Below the pieces are notes generated by a model. The model was not told where the DNA came from, searched no databases, and was given only the letters and a program-made list of their open reading frames with translations. From contig NZ_AUHE01000002.1 of assembly GCF_000423025.1 (NCBI RefSeq), positions 186,001-250,000 on the forward strand: a stretch of 64,000 nucleotides of DNA. Direction: 5' to 3'. Positions 36,411 through 50,181 of this stretch are shown here, piece by piece. Both the position numbers and the translations under genes were made by a program. Each line of letters begins with the position of its first letter. The first letter of the stretch is position 1. The stretch comes from Gordonia shandongensis DSM 45094 (GTDB lineage Bacteria > Actinomycetota > Actinomycetes > Mycobacteriales > Mycobacteriaceae).

Positions 36411-39095
36411 GTGCAGACGCATGACATCCGGAAGCGCTTCCTGGACCATTTCATCCGGGCCGGGCACACCGAGGTGCCCAGTGCCTCGCTGATTCTGGAC
36501 GATCCGAATCTCCTGTTCGTCAACGCCGGGATGGTCCCGTTCAAGCCGTACTTCCTCGGCGATCAGACGCCGCCGTACGACCGGGCGACGAGCGTCCAGA
36601 AGTGCGTGCGGACCCTCGACATCGACGAGGTCGGCATCACCACCCGCCACAACACGTTCTTCCAGATGGCGGGCAACTTCTCGTTCGGCGACTACTTCAA
36701 ACGCGAGGCGATCTCACTGGCGTGGTCGCTGCTCACCGGTCCGGTCGCCGAGGGCGGCTACGGCATCGACCCGGATCGGCTGTGGCCGACGGTGTACGTC
36801 GACGACGACGAGGCCGAGGCCATCTGGCGGGAGGAGATCGGTGTGCCCGCCGAGCGGATCCAGCGTCGCGGGAAGAAGGACAACTACTGGTCGATGGGTG
36901 TTCCGGGACCCTGCGGACCGTGTTCGGAGATCTTCTACGACCGGGGGCCGGACTACGGCGTCGAGGGCGGACCGGAGGCCGACGAGGACCGCTACATCGA
37001 GATCTGGAATCTCGTGTTCATGGAGAACGAGCGCGGTGAGGGACTGACGAAGGACGACTACGAGATCCTCGGACCGCTCCCGAAGAAGAACATCGACACC
37101 GGTATGGGCGTGGAACGCGTCGCATGCCTGCTCCAGGGTGTCGACAACGTCTACGAGACCGACCTGTGCAAGCCGATCATCGATCTGGCCAGCGAGATCA
37201 CCGGTCGCCGCTACGGCGCCGGCGACCAGGACGACGACGTCCGGTTCCGGGTGGTCGCCGACCACGCGCGGACGGCGGCCATGCTCATCGGCGACGGCGT
37301 GGTTCCGTCCAACGACGGTCGCGGTTACGTCCTGCGGCGACTCCTGCGCCGCGTGATCCGCTCGATGCGTCTGCTGAGCGCGCACGGTGACCGGGACTCG
37401 ACCGCGCCGTCGATGGAACGCATCATCACCGCCGTCATCGATCTGATGGCGCCCTCGTACCCGGAGCTCGAAGAGCAGCGGGAGCACATCGTGTCGGTGG
37501 CCGCGGCCGAGGAGAACACGTTCGGACGGACGTTGGCGGCGGGGTCTCGGCTCTTCTCGGAGGCGGCCGAGGCGACCCGCTCGGCGGGACGCGCCGCGAT
37601 CAGCGGATCGGACGCCTTCGCCCTCCACGACACCTACGGCTTCCCGATCGACCTGACCCTGGAGATGGCGGCCGAGGCCGGCCTCGAGGTCGACCGCGAC
37701 GGCTTCTCCGAGCTCATGGCGCAGCAGCGCCGGCGGGCGAAGGACGATGCGAACGCTCGCAAGTCGTCGCACGCGGACCATTCGGTGTACCGCGAGTTCC
37801 TGGACCGCGGGCCGACGGTGTTCACCGGATTCGACGAACTGGTCTCGGAGGCACGGGTGCTGGGACTCGTATCCGCCGGTGAGCGCGTCCGGTCGGCGTC
37901 GCCGGGAACAGAACTCGAGGTGATCCTCGACCGGAGCCCGCTGTACGCGGAGTCCGGCGGCCAGATGGCCGACCAGGGGAGCATCACCACCGGCGACGGC
38001 GTGCGGCTCGCGGTCAAGGACGTGCAGAAGGTCGGTAAGAAGCTCTGGCTCCACAGGGTGGTCGTCGACGCCGGCGAGATCGTCGAAGGCGACGAGGTGC
38101 TGGCGTCGGTCGACGCCGGCTGGCGTCACGGCGCCACCCAGGGGCATTCGGGCACCCATCTGGTGCACGCTGCGCTCCGCCAGGTGCTCGGTCCGACCGC
38201 GACGCAGGCGGGGTCCCTCAACCGTCCCGGGTACCTGCGGTTCGACTTCCATGCCGGCGCCGGACTCACGGAGTCCCAGCGCGAGGAGATCGAGCAGATC
38301 GCCAACGGCGCCGTCGAGGCCGATTACGCGGTCAACACCTTCGAGACGGATCTGGCGAAGGCGAAGGCGATGGGCGCGATGGCGCTCTTCGGCGAGAACT
38401 ACGGGGATCGTGTGCGCGTCGTCGAGATCGGCGGCCCGTTCTCGATGGAGCTGTGCGGCGGGACCCATGTGGGAAGCTCCGCGCAGATCGGACCGATCAC
38501 CGTGATCGGGGAGTCGTCGGTCGGGTCGGGAACTCGTCGCGTCGAGGCCTATGTGGGAATGGACTCCTTCCGGTACCTCTCACGCGAGCGGGCGCTCATG
38601 GCCGGTCTGGCGGCGTCGTTGAAGGTGCCGTCCGACCAGGTGCCCGACCGTGTGGAGCAGCTGGTCCTCAAACTCAAGGAGGCGGAGAAGACCGTCGAGG
38701 CGCTGCGCGCCGAACAGGCGAGGGCCGACGTGGCCGGACTCATCGACTCCGCGGTGAGTGCCGGTGACACTCTCGTGGTCGCCGGCCGTGTCGGTGACGG
38801 CGTCGACGCCAACGGCCTGCGGGGCCTGGTCGCCGACCTGCGCGGTCGGGTCGCCGACCGCAACGCGGTGGTCGCGCTCTTCTCGACGGCCGGGGACAAG
38901 GTGCCGTTCGCGATCGGGACCACCGAGGCGGCCCGCGACGCCGGCCTCAAGGCCGGTGACCTGGTCCGCGAGGTGGCTCCGCTGGTCGCCGGTCGGGGTG
39001 GCGGAAAGCCGGACCTCGCTCAGGGGTCGGGGTCGGACGCCTCGGGTATCGACGCGGCGTTGTCCCGGGTGCGAGACGTGATCGGCACCCGGTGA
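36411..39095 (+). CDS. alaS: Alanyl-tRNA synthetase
   Basis: An 894-residue class II synthetase with catalytic domain (1-250; [32 protein letters not shown]), tRNA-recognition domain (to about 450), editing domain with HSGTHLVH and CGGTHVG (zinc and hydrolysis of mischarged Ser/Gly), and a C-terminal C-Ala domain (about 770-894). The usual HSATHLLH is HSGTHLVH, a mild change. GTG 36411 gives the expected [14 protein letters not shown]-type start. The stop overlaps yqgF (GTGA). Confidence 0.97.
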   Translation: MQTHDIRKRFLDHFIRAGHTEVPSASLILDDPNLLFVNAGMVPFKPYFLGDQTPPYDRATSVQKCVRTLDIDEVGITTRHNTFFQMAGNFSFGDYFKREAISLAWSLLTGPVAEGGYGIDPDRLWPTVYVDDDEAEAIWREEIGVPAERIQRRGKKDNYWSMGVPGPCGPCSEIFYDRGPDYGVEGGPEADEDRYIEIWNLVFMENERGEGLTKDDYEILGPLPKKNIDTGMGVERVACLLQGVDNVYETDLCKPIIDLASEITGRRYGAGDQDDDVRFRVVADHARTAAMLIGDGVVPSNDGRGYVLRRLLRRVIRSMRLLSAHGDRDSTAPSMERIITAVIDLMAPSYPELEEQREHIVSVAAAEENTFGRTLAAGSRLFSEAAEATRSAGRAAISGSDAFALHDTYGFPIDLTLEMAAEAGLEVDRDGFSELMAQQRRRAKDDANARKSSHADHSVYREFLDRGPTVFTGFDELVSEARVLGLVSAGERVRSASPGTELEVILDRSPLYAESGGQMADQGSITTGDGVRLAVKDVQKVGKKLWLHRVVVDAGEIVEGDEVLASVDAGWRHGATQGHSGTHLVHAALRQVLGPTATQAGSLNRPGYLRFDFHAGAGLTESQREEIEQIANGAVEADYAVNTFETDLAKAKAMGAMALFGENYGDRVRVVEIGGPFSMELCGGTHVGSSAQIGPITVIGESSVGSGTRRVEAYVGMDSFRYLSRERALMAGLAASLKVPSDQVPDRVEQLVLKLKEAEKTVEALRAEQARADVAGLIDSAVSAGDTLVVAGRVGDGVDANGLRGLVADLRGRVADRNAVVALFSTAGDKVPFAIGTTEAARDAGLKAGDLVREVAPLVAGRGGGKPDLAQGSGSDASGIDAALSRVRDVIGTR

Positions 39096-39520
39096 TCGAG
39101 CCGCGCGGTCGCCGGATCGCCATCGACGTCGGCAGCGTCCGAATCGGCGTCGCGGTATGCGACCCGGACGGAATCCTGGCCACCCCGGTGGAGACGGTGC
39201 GCCGCGCGAAGGACGGCTCCGACGTCGCCCGCATCGTGTCGATCGTCACGGAGTACGAGGCCGTCGGCATCGTGATCGGACTTCCCCGCACGCTGCGCGG
39301 TGAAGAGGGGGCCGCGGTCACCGAGGCCCGCCGATTCGGAAAGCAGCTGTCAACTGCGCTGACGGATGTTCCGATCGAGTTCTCGGACGAACGTTTGACG
39401 ACCGTGACCGCGACGACGGCGTTACGCGCGTCAGGAGTGAAAGCGCGTGATGCGCGTGCCGTCGTGGATCAGGCGGCCGCGGTCGCTATCCTTCAAGGAT
39501 GGCTTGACGGTCACCGATAG
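39092..39520 (+). CDS. yqgF: Putative pre-16S rRNA nuclease / Holliday junction resolvase-like YqgF
   Basis: A 142-residue RNase H-fold protein (RuvX/YqgF). The first acidic residue lies in [14 protein letters not shown] (Asp13), followed by [12 protein letters not shown], the second acidic in [10 protein letters not shown] and the last in [15 protein letters not shown]. Family work supports 5'-end processing of 16S rRNA. GTG 39092 overlaps alaS. mltG follows after 29 bp, as in M. tuberculosis Rv2555c-Rv2553c. Confidence 0.92.
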   Translation: MIEPRGRRIAIDVGSVRIGVAVCDPDGILATPVETVRRAKDGSDVARIVSIVTEYEAVGIVIGLPRTLRGEEGAAVTEARRFGKQLSTALTDVPIEFSDERLTTVTATTALRASGVKARDARAVVDQAAAVAILQGWLDGHR

Positions 39521-39549
39521 GTGTTCGCCGATGAGAAGGATGATCTCTA

Positions 39550-41436
39550 GTGTCTGAACAGGACCACCCGACCGACGCCGGTCGTCCCGCCTCGGGGGAG
39601 CCCGGGACCGGGGGAACCATGCCTCCGACACCTGCGTCGCGCGGGCGCTACGCGCCGACGGGCGGAGGGCAGTCGGGAAACCGGCATCGACGTCGACGGA
39701 CCCCCGGCGATCCGACGACGACGGGGAGCATCCCGATCGTCCGCGTCGGCGAGTCGCTGCCCGACCCCACCATCGAGTACCGGACACCGCCGCCGCCGTC
39801 GGGTGAGCCGTCACCGTATTTCGAAGTGCGGTATCAGACCTCGGAGGTCCAGGGCCTCTCGTTCACCGAGCCGGCCGTGCCTCCCGCACCCCCCGGACCG
39901 CCGCCGTCGAACTCCCCGGTGCCCCCGACCCCCGCGAGCCGACCGGCGCCCGTGAGCCCGCCGTCGGCCGCTGCTTCGGCCCCTCCGGTGCCGCGGTCCG
40001 AGACGGCGCCGCCCATGCACCCGACATCCCCCACGCACACGGGAACCCCCCCGCACGCCGGGTCCGCCGAGGCGATGGGAACGGGTCCGGCGGCCGGGGC
40101 GGGATTCGACATCCTCGACGACAGCCGCCACGCGCAGCCCGAGGGGGATGAGGAGGTGACCGGCCCGCAGCGGCCGGTGACGGCCGTCCCCGCGCATCCC
40201 GACCCTGCGGTACCGGACTCTGCGGTACTGGACTCTGCGGTACTGGACTCTGCGGGTGCCGACGACGAGGACGGAGTCGTCGAACGTCCGATGCCGGCGC
40301 GGCGACGCAACCGGCGGGTCCTCTGGGCCGTCCTCGCGCTGCTGCTCGTCATCGTCCTGGTCCTGGCCGGATTCGCGCTCAAGGCGTTCGGAGTCTTCGA
40401 ATCCGACAAGGACTACGACAGCACGGTCGGACAGGGCGCGGCCCTCGTCGAGGTCGAGAGCGACTCCTCCATCCGCGACATCGGCACCACCCTCGCCGAC
40501 GCCGGTGTCGTCGGCAGCCGCAAGGCGTTCGTGAACGCCGTCGGCGACCGGACCGTCGACATGGGCTTCTACCGACTGCCCAAGGAGATCTCCGCCGCCG
40601 CCGCCGTCGCGAAGATGCAGGGCGCCCAGAACCGCGTGGGACGCATGGTGATCCCGGAGGGCCGACAGCTCGACTCCAAGAAGGGCGCCGACGACCAGGT
40701 GATCCCCGGGGTGTTCGACGAGATCGCCCAGGCCACCCACGTCGAAACCGACGACGAGACCTACGGCGTGACCGCCAAGGAACTGTCGGAGACCGCAGCC
40801 TCGGCCACCGCCGACGATCTCGGCGTCCCCGGCTGGGCCCGCGCAGCCTTCGACGAACTCCACGGTGATCACCGTCGGATCGAGGGGCTCATCGCCTCGG
40901 GGGCCTGGGAGACGCTCAATCCGCGCGACGACGCGAAGACCCTGCTCCGCCACCTCGTGACCGAGTCCTCCAAGCGGTACACCGCGTGGGGGCTCGAATC
41001 GGCGGGCGAGACCCAGATGACCCCCTATCAGACCCTCACGATCGCCTCGATCGTCGAAGCCGAGGTTCGCGACGACGCCGACTACCCCAAGGTCGCGCGG
41101 GTGATCTTCAACCGGCTCGGCGCCGACCAGCGGTTGGAGATGGACTCCACCGCCAACTACACGGCCGCCATCGCGAACATCGACCTGTCGACCGAGGCGT
41201 ACGCCGACAAGAACGCGTGGAACACCTACCATCACAAGGGGTTGTCGGTCACCCCCATCGGCGCCGTCGGGGAGAAGGCGATCGACGCCACGCTCCACCC
41301 GGCGCCGGGCAACTGGATGTACTTCGTCACCGTCGACAAGGCGGGTAAGACCCTGTTCTCGAAGACCTTCGAGAAGCACAAGCAGAACCGCAAGCTCGCC
41401 TGCCGGAACAAACTCCTTGCGACCGGCTGTGAGTGA
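39550..41436 (+). CDS. mltG: Endolytic murein transglycosylase MltG with long Pro-rich cytoplasmic tail
   Basis: A 628-residue single-pass membrane enzyme that cleaves nascent peptidoglycan strands outside the membrane. The first 255 residues are a low-complexity Pro/Ala/Ser/Thr-rich cytoplasmic region, including a 15-bp tandem repeat (40207-40251). Then a transmembrane helix (about 257-280), a LysM-like segment, and the YceG catalytic domain with Glu in IASIVEAEVRD and RVIFNRLG, SPIG-like VTPIGAVGEKAID. Other MltG proteins lack such a long tail, though actinobacterial ones vary. It may interact with cell-elongation proteins. GTG 39550. Confidence 0.93.
   Translation: MSEQDHPTDAGRPASGEPGTGGTMPPTPASRGRYAPTGGGQSGNRHRRRRTPGDPTTTGSIPIVRVGESLPDPTIEYRTPPPPSGEPSPYFEVRYQTSEVQGLSFTEPAVPPAPPGPPPSNSPVPPTPASRPAPVSPPSAAASAPPVPRSETAPPMHPTSPTHTGTPPHAGSAEAMGTGPAAGAGFDILDDSRHAQPEGDEEVTGPQRPVTAVPAHPDPAVPDSAVLDSAVLDSAGADDEDGVVERPMPARRRNRRVLWAVLALLLVIVLVLAGFALKAFGVFESDKDYDSTVGQGAALVEVESDSSIRDIGTTLADAGVVGSRKAFVNAVGDRTVDMGFYRLPKEISAAAAVAKMQGAQNRVGRMVIPEGRQLDSKKGADDQVIPGVFDEIAQATHVETDDETYGVTAKELSETAASATADDLGVPGWARAAFDELHGDHRRIEGLIASGAWETLNPRDDAKTLLRHLVTESSKRYTAWGLESAGETQMTPYQTLTIASIVEAEVRDDADYPKVARVIFNRLGADQRLEMDSTANYTAAIANIDLSTEAYADKNAWNTYHHKGLSVTPIGAVGEKAIDATLHPAPGNWMYFVTVDKAGKTLFSKTFEKHKQNRKLACRNKLLATGCE
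40207..40251 (+). repeat. 15-bp tandem repeat within mltG
   Basis: Three copies of GCGGTACYGGACTCT (40207, 40222, 40237) encode AVPDS/AVLDS repeats in the cytoplasmic tail. The unit length keeps the frame, so copy number can change without harm. Confidence 0.85.
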
Positions 41437-41472
41437 CCCCCGGTCCGGACTCACGCGGTCGCGGACGTGCCG

Positions 41473-42294
41473 ATGAGCGCGGGTCGGGCCGCGGTGCTCG
41501 GCTCGCCCGTGGCCCACTCGAAGTCGCCGGACCTCCATCGGGCAGCCTATCGGGCGCTCGGCCTGCACGACTGGACGTACGAGGCGATCGACACGACGGC
41601 CGAACAGTTGGCGGGCAGGGTGCACGATGCCGGACCCGAATGGGTCGGGTTCTCGGTGACGATGCCCGGGAAGCTCGAGGCACTCCGGATCGCCGATGAG
41701 CGCACCGAACGCGCCGAGCTGATCGGATCGGCGAACACCCTGGTGCGCACCGAACGCGGATGGCGTGCCGACTGCACCGACGTCGACGGCATGAGCGGCG
41801 CGTTGACCGAGGTCGGGTACACCGGCGGCGACGCCGTCCTCATCGGGGCCGGCGGCACGTCGTTGCCGACGGTCGCGGCCCTGGCCGACGCCGGCGCCGA
41901 CCGGGTGTCGGTCGTCGCGCGCAGCCCCCAGCGTGCGCAGAGCACCGTGGAACTGGCGCGCAGGCTCGGCCTGCGCGCCCGGGTCGTCGACTTCGCGGAC
42001 TCCGGCGCGCTGACCGAGGCATGTGCCGCGTCCGCGGTCACGGTGTCGACGGTGCCGGCGTCGGCGGCGGCGACGGTCGCGCACCCCGTGGCGTCGTCGC
42101 CGCGATTCGTCGATGCGATCTACGATCCGTGGCCGACACCGGCGGCGAGCGCTGTTCGGGCCGCCGGCGGCGTGGTCGTCGGCGGTCTCGTGATGCTGGT
42201 GAACCAGGCCTTCAGCCAGGTCGAACAGTTCACCGGCCGCCCCGCGCCCCGTGCCGAGATGGCGGCCGCGATCGGCCTGTGGACCGACGCCTAG
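41473..42294 (+). CDS. aroE: Shikimate dehydrogenase
   Basis: A 273-residue enzyme reducing 3-dehydroshikimate to shikimate with NADPH. Substrate site: GSPVAHSKSP (Ser pair), the catalytic Lys in VTMPGKLEA, Asn in GSANTLV and Asp in CTDVDGM. The cofactor loop is IGAGGTS. In place of the common VTIPHK the sequence reads VTMPGK, conserving the Lys. ATG 41473 is preferred; GTG 41467 would add two residues. It is part of a run with the aro genes but separated from aroC by a prepilin peptidase gene. Confidence 0.93.
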   Translation: MSAGRAAVLGSPVAHSKSPDLHRAAYRALGLHDWTYEAIDTTAEQLAGRVHDAGPEWVGFSVTMPGKLEALRIADERTERAELIGSANTLVRTERGWRADCTDVDGMSGALTEVGYTGGDAVLIGAGGTSLPTVAALADAGADRVSVVARSPQRAQSTVELARRLGLRARVVDFADSGALTEACAASAVTVSTVPASAAATVAHPVASSPRFVDAIYDPWPTPAASAVRAAGGVVVGGLVMLVNQAFSQVEQFTGRPAPRAEMAAAIGLWTDA

Positions 42295-42327
42295 CGTCTC
42301 GACCCGATCGACGGCGACGATCGGAGC

Positions 42328-42726
42328 ATGGATCCGATGCCCGCGCCGCTGCTCTGGACGCTGCTCGCCTGGTTGCTGGCGGTCGCCGAGACCGATCGAC
42401 GGACCGGCCGGATCCCCAATGCGCTGGTGCTTCCGGGCGCGGCGGCGACACTCGCCTGTGCGGCCGTCGAACCGACCGTCGGATACGCCGCGGTCGCGGC
42501 CGTCGCGCCGTACCTCGTCGCCTACCGCGCTCGCGCGTGCGGCGGCGGTGACGTGAAGTTCGCCGTGCCGTGCGGCGGACTCGCCGGCGACCCCGTCGGC
42601 GCCCTGGTGATGGTGGTTCTCGCCGCACTCGGGACCCTCGTGGCGGCCTGCGTGACGCGGCGACGGCAGCTGCCGCACGGACCGGCGATGGCGGTGGCCG
42701 CGGCGACGGTGATGATCCTCCGCTGA
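42328..42726 (+). CDS. Small A24-type prepilin peptidase
   Basis: A 132-residue membrane protein of the prepilin peptidase C-terminal (A24) family. Catalytic aspartates are in ETDRRTGRIPN (the first Asp, followed by the RIPN motif) and GGGDVKFA (GxGD). About four hydrophobic helices. It lacks the N-terminal methyltransferase domain. In M. tuberculosis Rv2551c is at the same place. It would process type IV/Tad-like pilins, but no pilin genes are in the window. ATG 42328 (or 42337). Confidence 0.85.
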   Translation: MDPMPAPLLWTLLAWLLAVAETDRRTGRIPNALVLPGAAATLACAAVEPTVGYAAVAAVAPYLVAYRARACGGGDVKFAVPCGGLAGDPVGALVMVVLAALGTLVAACVTRRRQLPHGPAMAVAAATVMILR

Positions 42727-42779
42727 ACCCGGCATCCTGACTGTGCTCGCCCGCGGTGCTTCTGGAACAATCGGTACTC

Positions 42780-43975
42780 GTGTTGCGCTGGATTACTGCC
42801 GGAGAGTCCCACGGGCCCGCCCTCGTCGCCATCGTCGAGGGCATGGTCGCCGGTGTGGAGGTCACATCGTCCGACATCGCCGAACAGCTCGCCCGCCGGC
42901 GTCTCGGCTACGGTCGTGGCGCGCGGATGAAGTTCGAGGCCGACGAGGTGACCGTGATCGGTGGCGTCCGCCACGGCCTCACCATGGGCGGTCCGGTGGC
43001 TGTCGAGATCGGCAACACCGAGTGGCCCAAGTGGAAGCAGGTGATGTCGGCCGACCCCGTGGATCCGGAGGAACTCGAGGGCAGCGCCCGCAACGCACCG
43101 TTGACCAGACCGCGCCCCGGGCATGCCGACTACTCGGGCATGCTCAAGTACGGCTTCGACGATGCGCGCCCGGTGCTCGAACGCGCCAGCGCCCGAGAGA
43201 CCGCGGCTCGGGTGACCGCCGGCACGGTGGCACGGAACTTTCTGCGGCAAGTCTTCGGAATCAAGATCGTCTCGCACGTGATCTCCATCGGCGCGAGCGA
43301 ACCCTACGTGGGCCCGGCTCCCGCCGCCGATGACCTCGCCGCCATCGACGCGAGCCCCGTGCGTGCCTTCGACAGTGCCGCCGAGGAATCCATGATCACC
43401 GAGATCGAGGCGGCCAAACGCGACGGAGACACCCTCGGCGGTGTCGTCGAAGTGGTCGCGACCGGCGTCCCGATCGGTCTGGGCTCCCACGTCAGCGGCG
43501 AGGCGCGACTCGATGCGCGACTCGCGGGCGCCCTCATGGGCATCCAGGCGATCAAGGGAGTCGAGGTCGGCGACGGTTTCCGCACGGCACGGCGCCGGGG
43601 GAGCGCCGCCCACGACGAGATGGTGCCCGGCCCCGACGGAGTCCTGCGGTCCACGAACCGTGCGGGCGGCCTCGAGGGCGGGATGACCAACGGCGAACAA
43701 CTCCGCGTCCGTGCGGCGATGAAGCCGATCTCGACGGTCCCTCGCGCTCTCGCGACGGTCGACATGAGCACAGGAGAAGCGGCCAGCGCGATCCACCAGC
43801 GCAGCGACGTCTGCGCGGTGCCGGCGGCCGGTGTGGTCGCCGAGGCGATGGTGGCGCTCGTCGTGGCGCAGGCGGCGTTGGAGAAGTTCGGCGGCGACTC
43901 CGCGGCGGAGACGCACGCCAACCTCACCGCCTACCTCGCGACCGTCGACGCGCGTTCCGGCCACCGGGAGGCGTG

Positions 43976-43976
<1 letters not shown>
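42780..43976 (+). CDS. aroC: Chorismate synthase
   Basis: A 398-residue FMN-dependent enzyme converting EPSP to chorismate, the end of the shikimate pathway. Signatures: [15 protein letters not shown] at the start, GRGARMKFE (about 42-50), [16 protein letters not shown], and SSAAHDE-like [27 protein letters not shown] near the end. GTG 42780 fits the family start; upstream codons are non-homologous. The stop meets aroK (TGATG). Confidence 0.97.
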
Positions 43977-45683
<1,707 letters not shown>

Positions 45684-45720
45684 TCGTCGGTCTGTCCCGG
45701 GCCGCGGGACAGACCGACGA
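45684..45720. terminator. Terminator hairpin after aroB
   Basis: A perfect 16-bp stem (45684-45699 and 45705-45720, 5-nt loop GGCCG) immediately after the aroB stop. It serves aroB and possibly the convergent membrane gene. Confidence 0.75.
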
Positions 45721-45745
45721 TAGCCGCCGGGTGGGCGGTGAAATT

Positions 45746-45806
45746 CAGACGGTGATAATCAGACGGTGATAATCAGACGGTGATAGTCAGACGGTGATAG
45801 TCAGAC
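45746..45806. repeat. 14-bp tandem repeat crossing a stop codon
   Basis: Four copies of CAGACGGTGATARY-like units (45746, 45760, 45774, 45788; the first two end AAT, the last two AGT), then a partial CAGAC. The stop codon of the minus-strand membrane gene (TGA, 45803-45801) lies within the final copy. Confidence 0.9.
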
Positions 45807-46298
45807 AGGGGCGATCTGCTGGGTCGCGGCCTCGTCGGCCTCACCCTGCTGCTCGGCCTTGCGCTGCTCGCGGCGAATGAGGAACCGGCCGAACGTGACG
45901 CCGAAGAACGCCGGAACGTAGACGACCAGCGTGATGAACGAGCCGCCGGCGAGGATCTCGATGAGGAAGTCGGCCTGCCCGATGCCGTTGAGCCAGCTGA
46001 CCGGGCTCCACACGCCGAGGATCCACGAGACCAGGCAGGAGATCAGTCCGGCCATCACGCCGACCTTCAGCCACCGGACCGTGAGGTCGGCGTAGTCGTC
46101 GGGATCGGCGTTCTCGCGGGCGTCCTTGATGCCGTCGACGCCGCCCCAGATCATCGCGACGAGGACCACCGCGATGATCGCCAGCCAACGCCAGATCGGC
46201 GACGACAGCGGCGCGGTGACGACCGCGATACTGAGAATGATGCGTGCAGCGATGTGCACGATGGACATCACGGTGCCACGCAGTAGCCACGAACTCAT
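45801..46298 (-). CDS. B-4DMT-like four-helix membrane protein
   Basis: A 165-residue protein with four predicted membrane helices (about 8-28, 33-52, 75-98, 112-135), a DGIKDARENADPDDYADL loop after TM2, and a charged C-terminus (RREQRKAEQQGEADEAATQQ). It corresponds in position to M. tuberculosis Rv2536; the family is annotated as a B-4DMT transporter with no proven substrate. The stop codon lies inside a tandem repeat, so the C-terminus may vary. ATG 46298 is divergent from pepQ across 63 bp. Confidence 0.8.
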   Translation of the reverse strand: MSSWLLRGTVMSIVHIAARIILSIAVVTAPLSSPIWRWLAIIAVVLVAMIWGGVDGIKDARENADPDDYADLTVRWLKVGVMAGLISCLVSWILGVWSPVSWLNGIGQADFLIEILAGGSFITLVVYVPAFFGVTFGRFLIRREQRKAEQQGEADEAATQQIAPV

Positions 46299-46361
46299 GG
46301 GGACACCGTACCGGGATGGAACATGTTCAACAACGCCGACATGCAGTTGAGGAGTACACAG

Positions 46362-47495
46362 ATGACTGATCAGAGCCCCCGCGGCGGCGTCCACGAACGC
46401 CGGCGCGGAGCCCTCGCGGCGTCTGCCGAAGGGCGGCCCGAAACCTCCGACGTCGACGCATTCCTGGTGACGTCCCAGGTCAACGTGCGGTATCTCACGG
46501 GCTTCACCGGAAGTAACGGCGCTCTCATCGTCGGTGCGGGCGACCGTCCGCGGAGCGGCGACCGGATCGGAACCGACGGCCGCTACACCGGTCAGGTGGC
46601 CGCGCAGGCCGGCGACCTCGAGGCCGTCATCGACCGCGCGACCGCGTCGGCGCTGATCGCTCACGCGACCGCGAACGGCCTGCGCCGCATCGCCGTCGAG
46701 GGCGACGACCTGACGGTGTCGGCGTTCGGGCGGCTGCGGGACGCCGCCGAATCGGCGGGCGCCGAACTGGTCCCGCTCGACGGCTGTGTGGCCCGACTGC
46801 GGATCACCAAGGACGCCGACGAGGTGGCCGCCATCGCGGCGGCCTGCCGCATCGGCGACGAGGCGCTCGGCGCGCTGATCGACCGGGGTGCGATCGCGCC
46901 CGGCCGGACGGAGCGGGCGGTGGCCCGCGACCTGGAGTGGGAGATGTTCGGCCTCGGCGCCGACGCGATCGCGTTCGAGACGATCGTGGCGGCGGGGGCG
47001 CACTCCGCGATCCCGCACCATCGTCCGACCGACGCCGTGTTGACCGTCGGCGACCTGGTGAAGATCGACTTCGGCGCCGTCGTGGACGGGTACCACTCGG
47101 ACATGACGCGCACCGTGGTGCTCGGCGAGCCCAGCGCATGGCAGCGCGAGATCCACGCCGTGGTGGAGCGGGCCCAGCAGGCGGGCCGCGACGCGCTCGC
47201 CGTCGGCGCCGACCTCCGGACCATCGACGCCGCAGCACGCACCGTGATCGCCGACGCCGGGTACGGCGAGTACTACGTGCACGGGCTCGGGCACGGGGTG
47301 GGTCTCGAGATCCACGAAGCGCCGGGGATCGGGGCGGCGGCGAGCGGTACACTGCCTGACGGCGCAACGGTCACCGTCGAACCGGGGGTGTACCTCCCGG
47401 GGCGCGGCGGCGTACGGATCGAGGACACCCTGGTGGTTGCCGAATCCGGGCCCCGATTGCTGACGACCACACCCAGGACGCTCCGCGTCCTGTGA
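46362..47495 (+). CDS. pepQ: M24 family Xaa-Pro dipeptidase
   Basis: A 377-residue metallopeptidase cleaving X-Pro bonds. The C-terminal pita-bread domain has the five metal ligands: Asp in KIDFGAVVDGYHSD and MTRTV, His in HGLGHGVGLEIHE, and Glu in TVEPGVYLPG and RIEDTL. The N-terminal creatinase-like domain starts VDAFLVTSQVNVRYLTGF. ATG 46362 follows GAGGAGT; an earlier ATG 46323 would add 13 residues. efp follows after 39 bp, a widespread pairing. Confidence 0.92.
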   Translation: MTDQSPRGGVHERRRGALAASAEGRPETSDVDAFLVTSQVNVRYLTGFTGSNGALIVGAGDRPRSGDRIGTDGRYTGQVAAQAGDLEAVIDRATASALIAHATANGLRRIAVEGDDLTVSAFGRLRDAAESAGAELVPLDGCVARLRITKDADEVAAIAAACRIGDEALGALIDRGAIAPGRTERAVARDLEWEMFGLGADAIAFETIVAAGAHSAIPHHRPTDAVLTVGDLVKIDFGAVVDGYHSDMTRTVVLGEPSAWQREIHAVVERAQQAGRDALAVGADLRTIDAAARTVIADAGYGEYYVHGLGHGVGLEIHEAPGIGAAASGTLPDGATVTVEPGVYLPGRGGVRIEDTLVVAESGPRLLTTTPRTLRVL

Positions 47496-47534
47496 ACGAA
47501 CCGCTCGAACCCGACCGATAGGGAGAACACGCAT

Positions 47535-48098
47535 ATGGCGTCGACCGCCGACTTCAAGAACGGCCTCGTGCTCAAGATGGAGGGCCAGCTCTGGCAGATC
47601 CTCGAATTCCAGCACGTCAAGCCCGGCAAGGGACCCGCCTTCGTTCGCACCAAGATCAAGAACGTGCTGTCGGGCAAGATCGTCGACAAGACCTTCAACG
47701 CCGGCGTCAAGGTCGAGACGGCGACGGTCGACCGCCGCGACATGACCTACCTCTACAACGACGGCACCGACTACGTGTTCATGGACTCGGAGACCTACGA
47801 CCAGGTCGCGATCGCACCGGAGACCGTCGGCGACGGCGCACGGTTCCTCCTGGAGAGCATGACCGTGCAGGTCTCCACGCACAACGACGTTCCGCTCAGC
47901 GTGGAACTGCCGGTCACCGTCGAGCTCGAGGTCACCCATACCGATCCGGGACTGCAGGGGGACCGCTCCACCGGCGGGACCAAGCCCGCGACGCTCGAGA
48001 CCGGTGCCGAGGTTCAGGTCCCGCTGTTCATCAACACCGGCGACCGGCTGAAGATCGACTCGCGCGACGGCGGCTACCTCGGCCGCGTCAACCACTGA
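47535..48098 (+). CDS. efp: Elongation factor P
   Basis: A 187-residue factor that relieves ribosome stalling at polyproline. Three domains: KOW-like N-terminal domain with the tip Lys32 in KPGKGPAF, and two OB folds (from about 66 and 130). The end [18 protein letters not shown] is typical. ATG 47535 follows GGGAG. Polyproline-rich proteins such as MltG in this window would be natural clients. nusB follows after 22 bp. Confidence 0.97.
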   Translation: MASTADFKNGLVLKMEGQLWQILEFQHVKPGKGPAFVRTKIKNVLSGKIVDKTFNAGVKVETATVDRRDMTYLYNDGTDYVFMDSETYDQVAIAPETVGDGARFLLESMTVQVSTHNDVPLSVELPVTVELEVTHTDPGLQGDRSTGGTKPATLETGAEVQVPLFINTGDRLKIDSRDGGYLGRVNH

Positions 48099-48120
48099 TC
48101 AGACGGGCAGTTCGACTCAC

Positions 48121-50177
<2,057 letters not shown>

Positions 50178-50181
<4 letters not shown>

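Noticed and set aside
39811-42735. 974-codon frame opposite mltG, aroE and the peptidase gene
   Set aside because: It spans three real genes on the other strand and has no domain; shadow.
45746-45806. CRISPR-like array
   Set aside because: Units are 14 bp in direct tandem with no spacers.
45801-48095. 764-codon frame covering the B-4DMT-like gene and antisense to pepQ and efp
   Set aside because: Only the last 165 codons (from ATG 46298) are protein-like with membrane helices. The rest is shadow of pepQ and efp.
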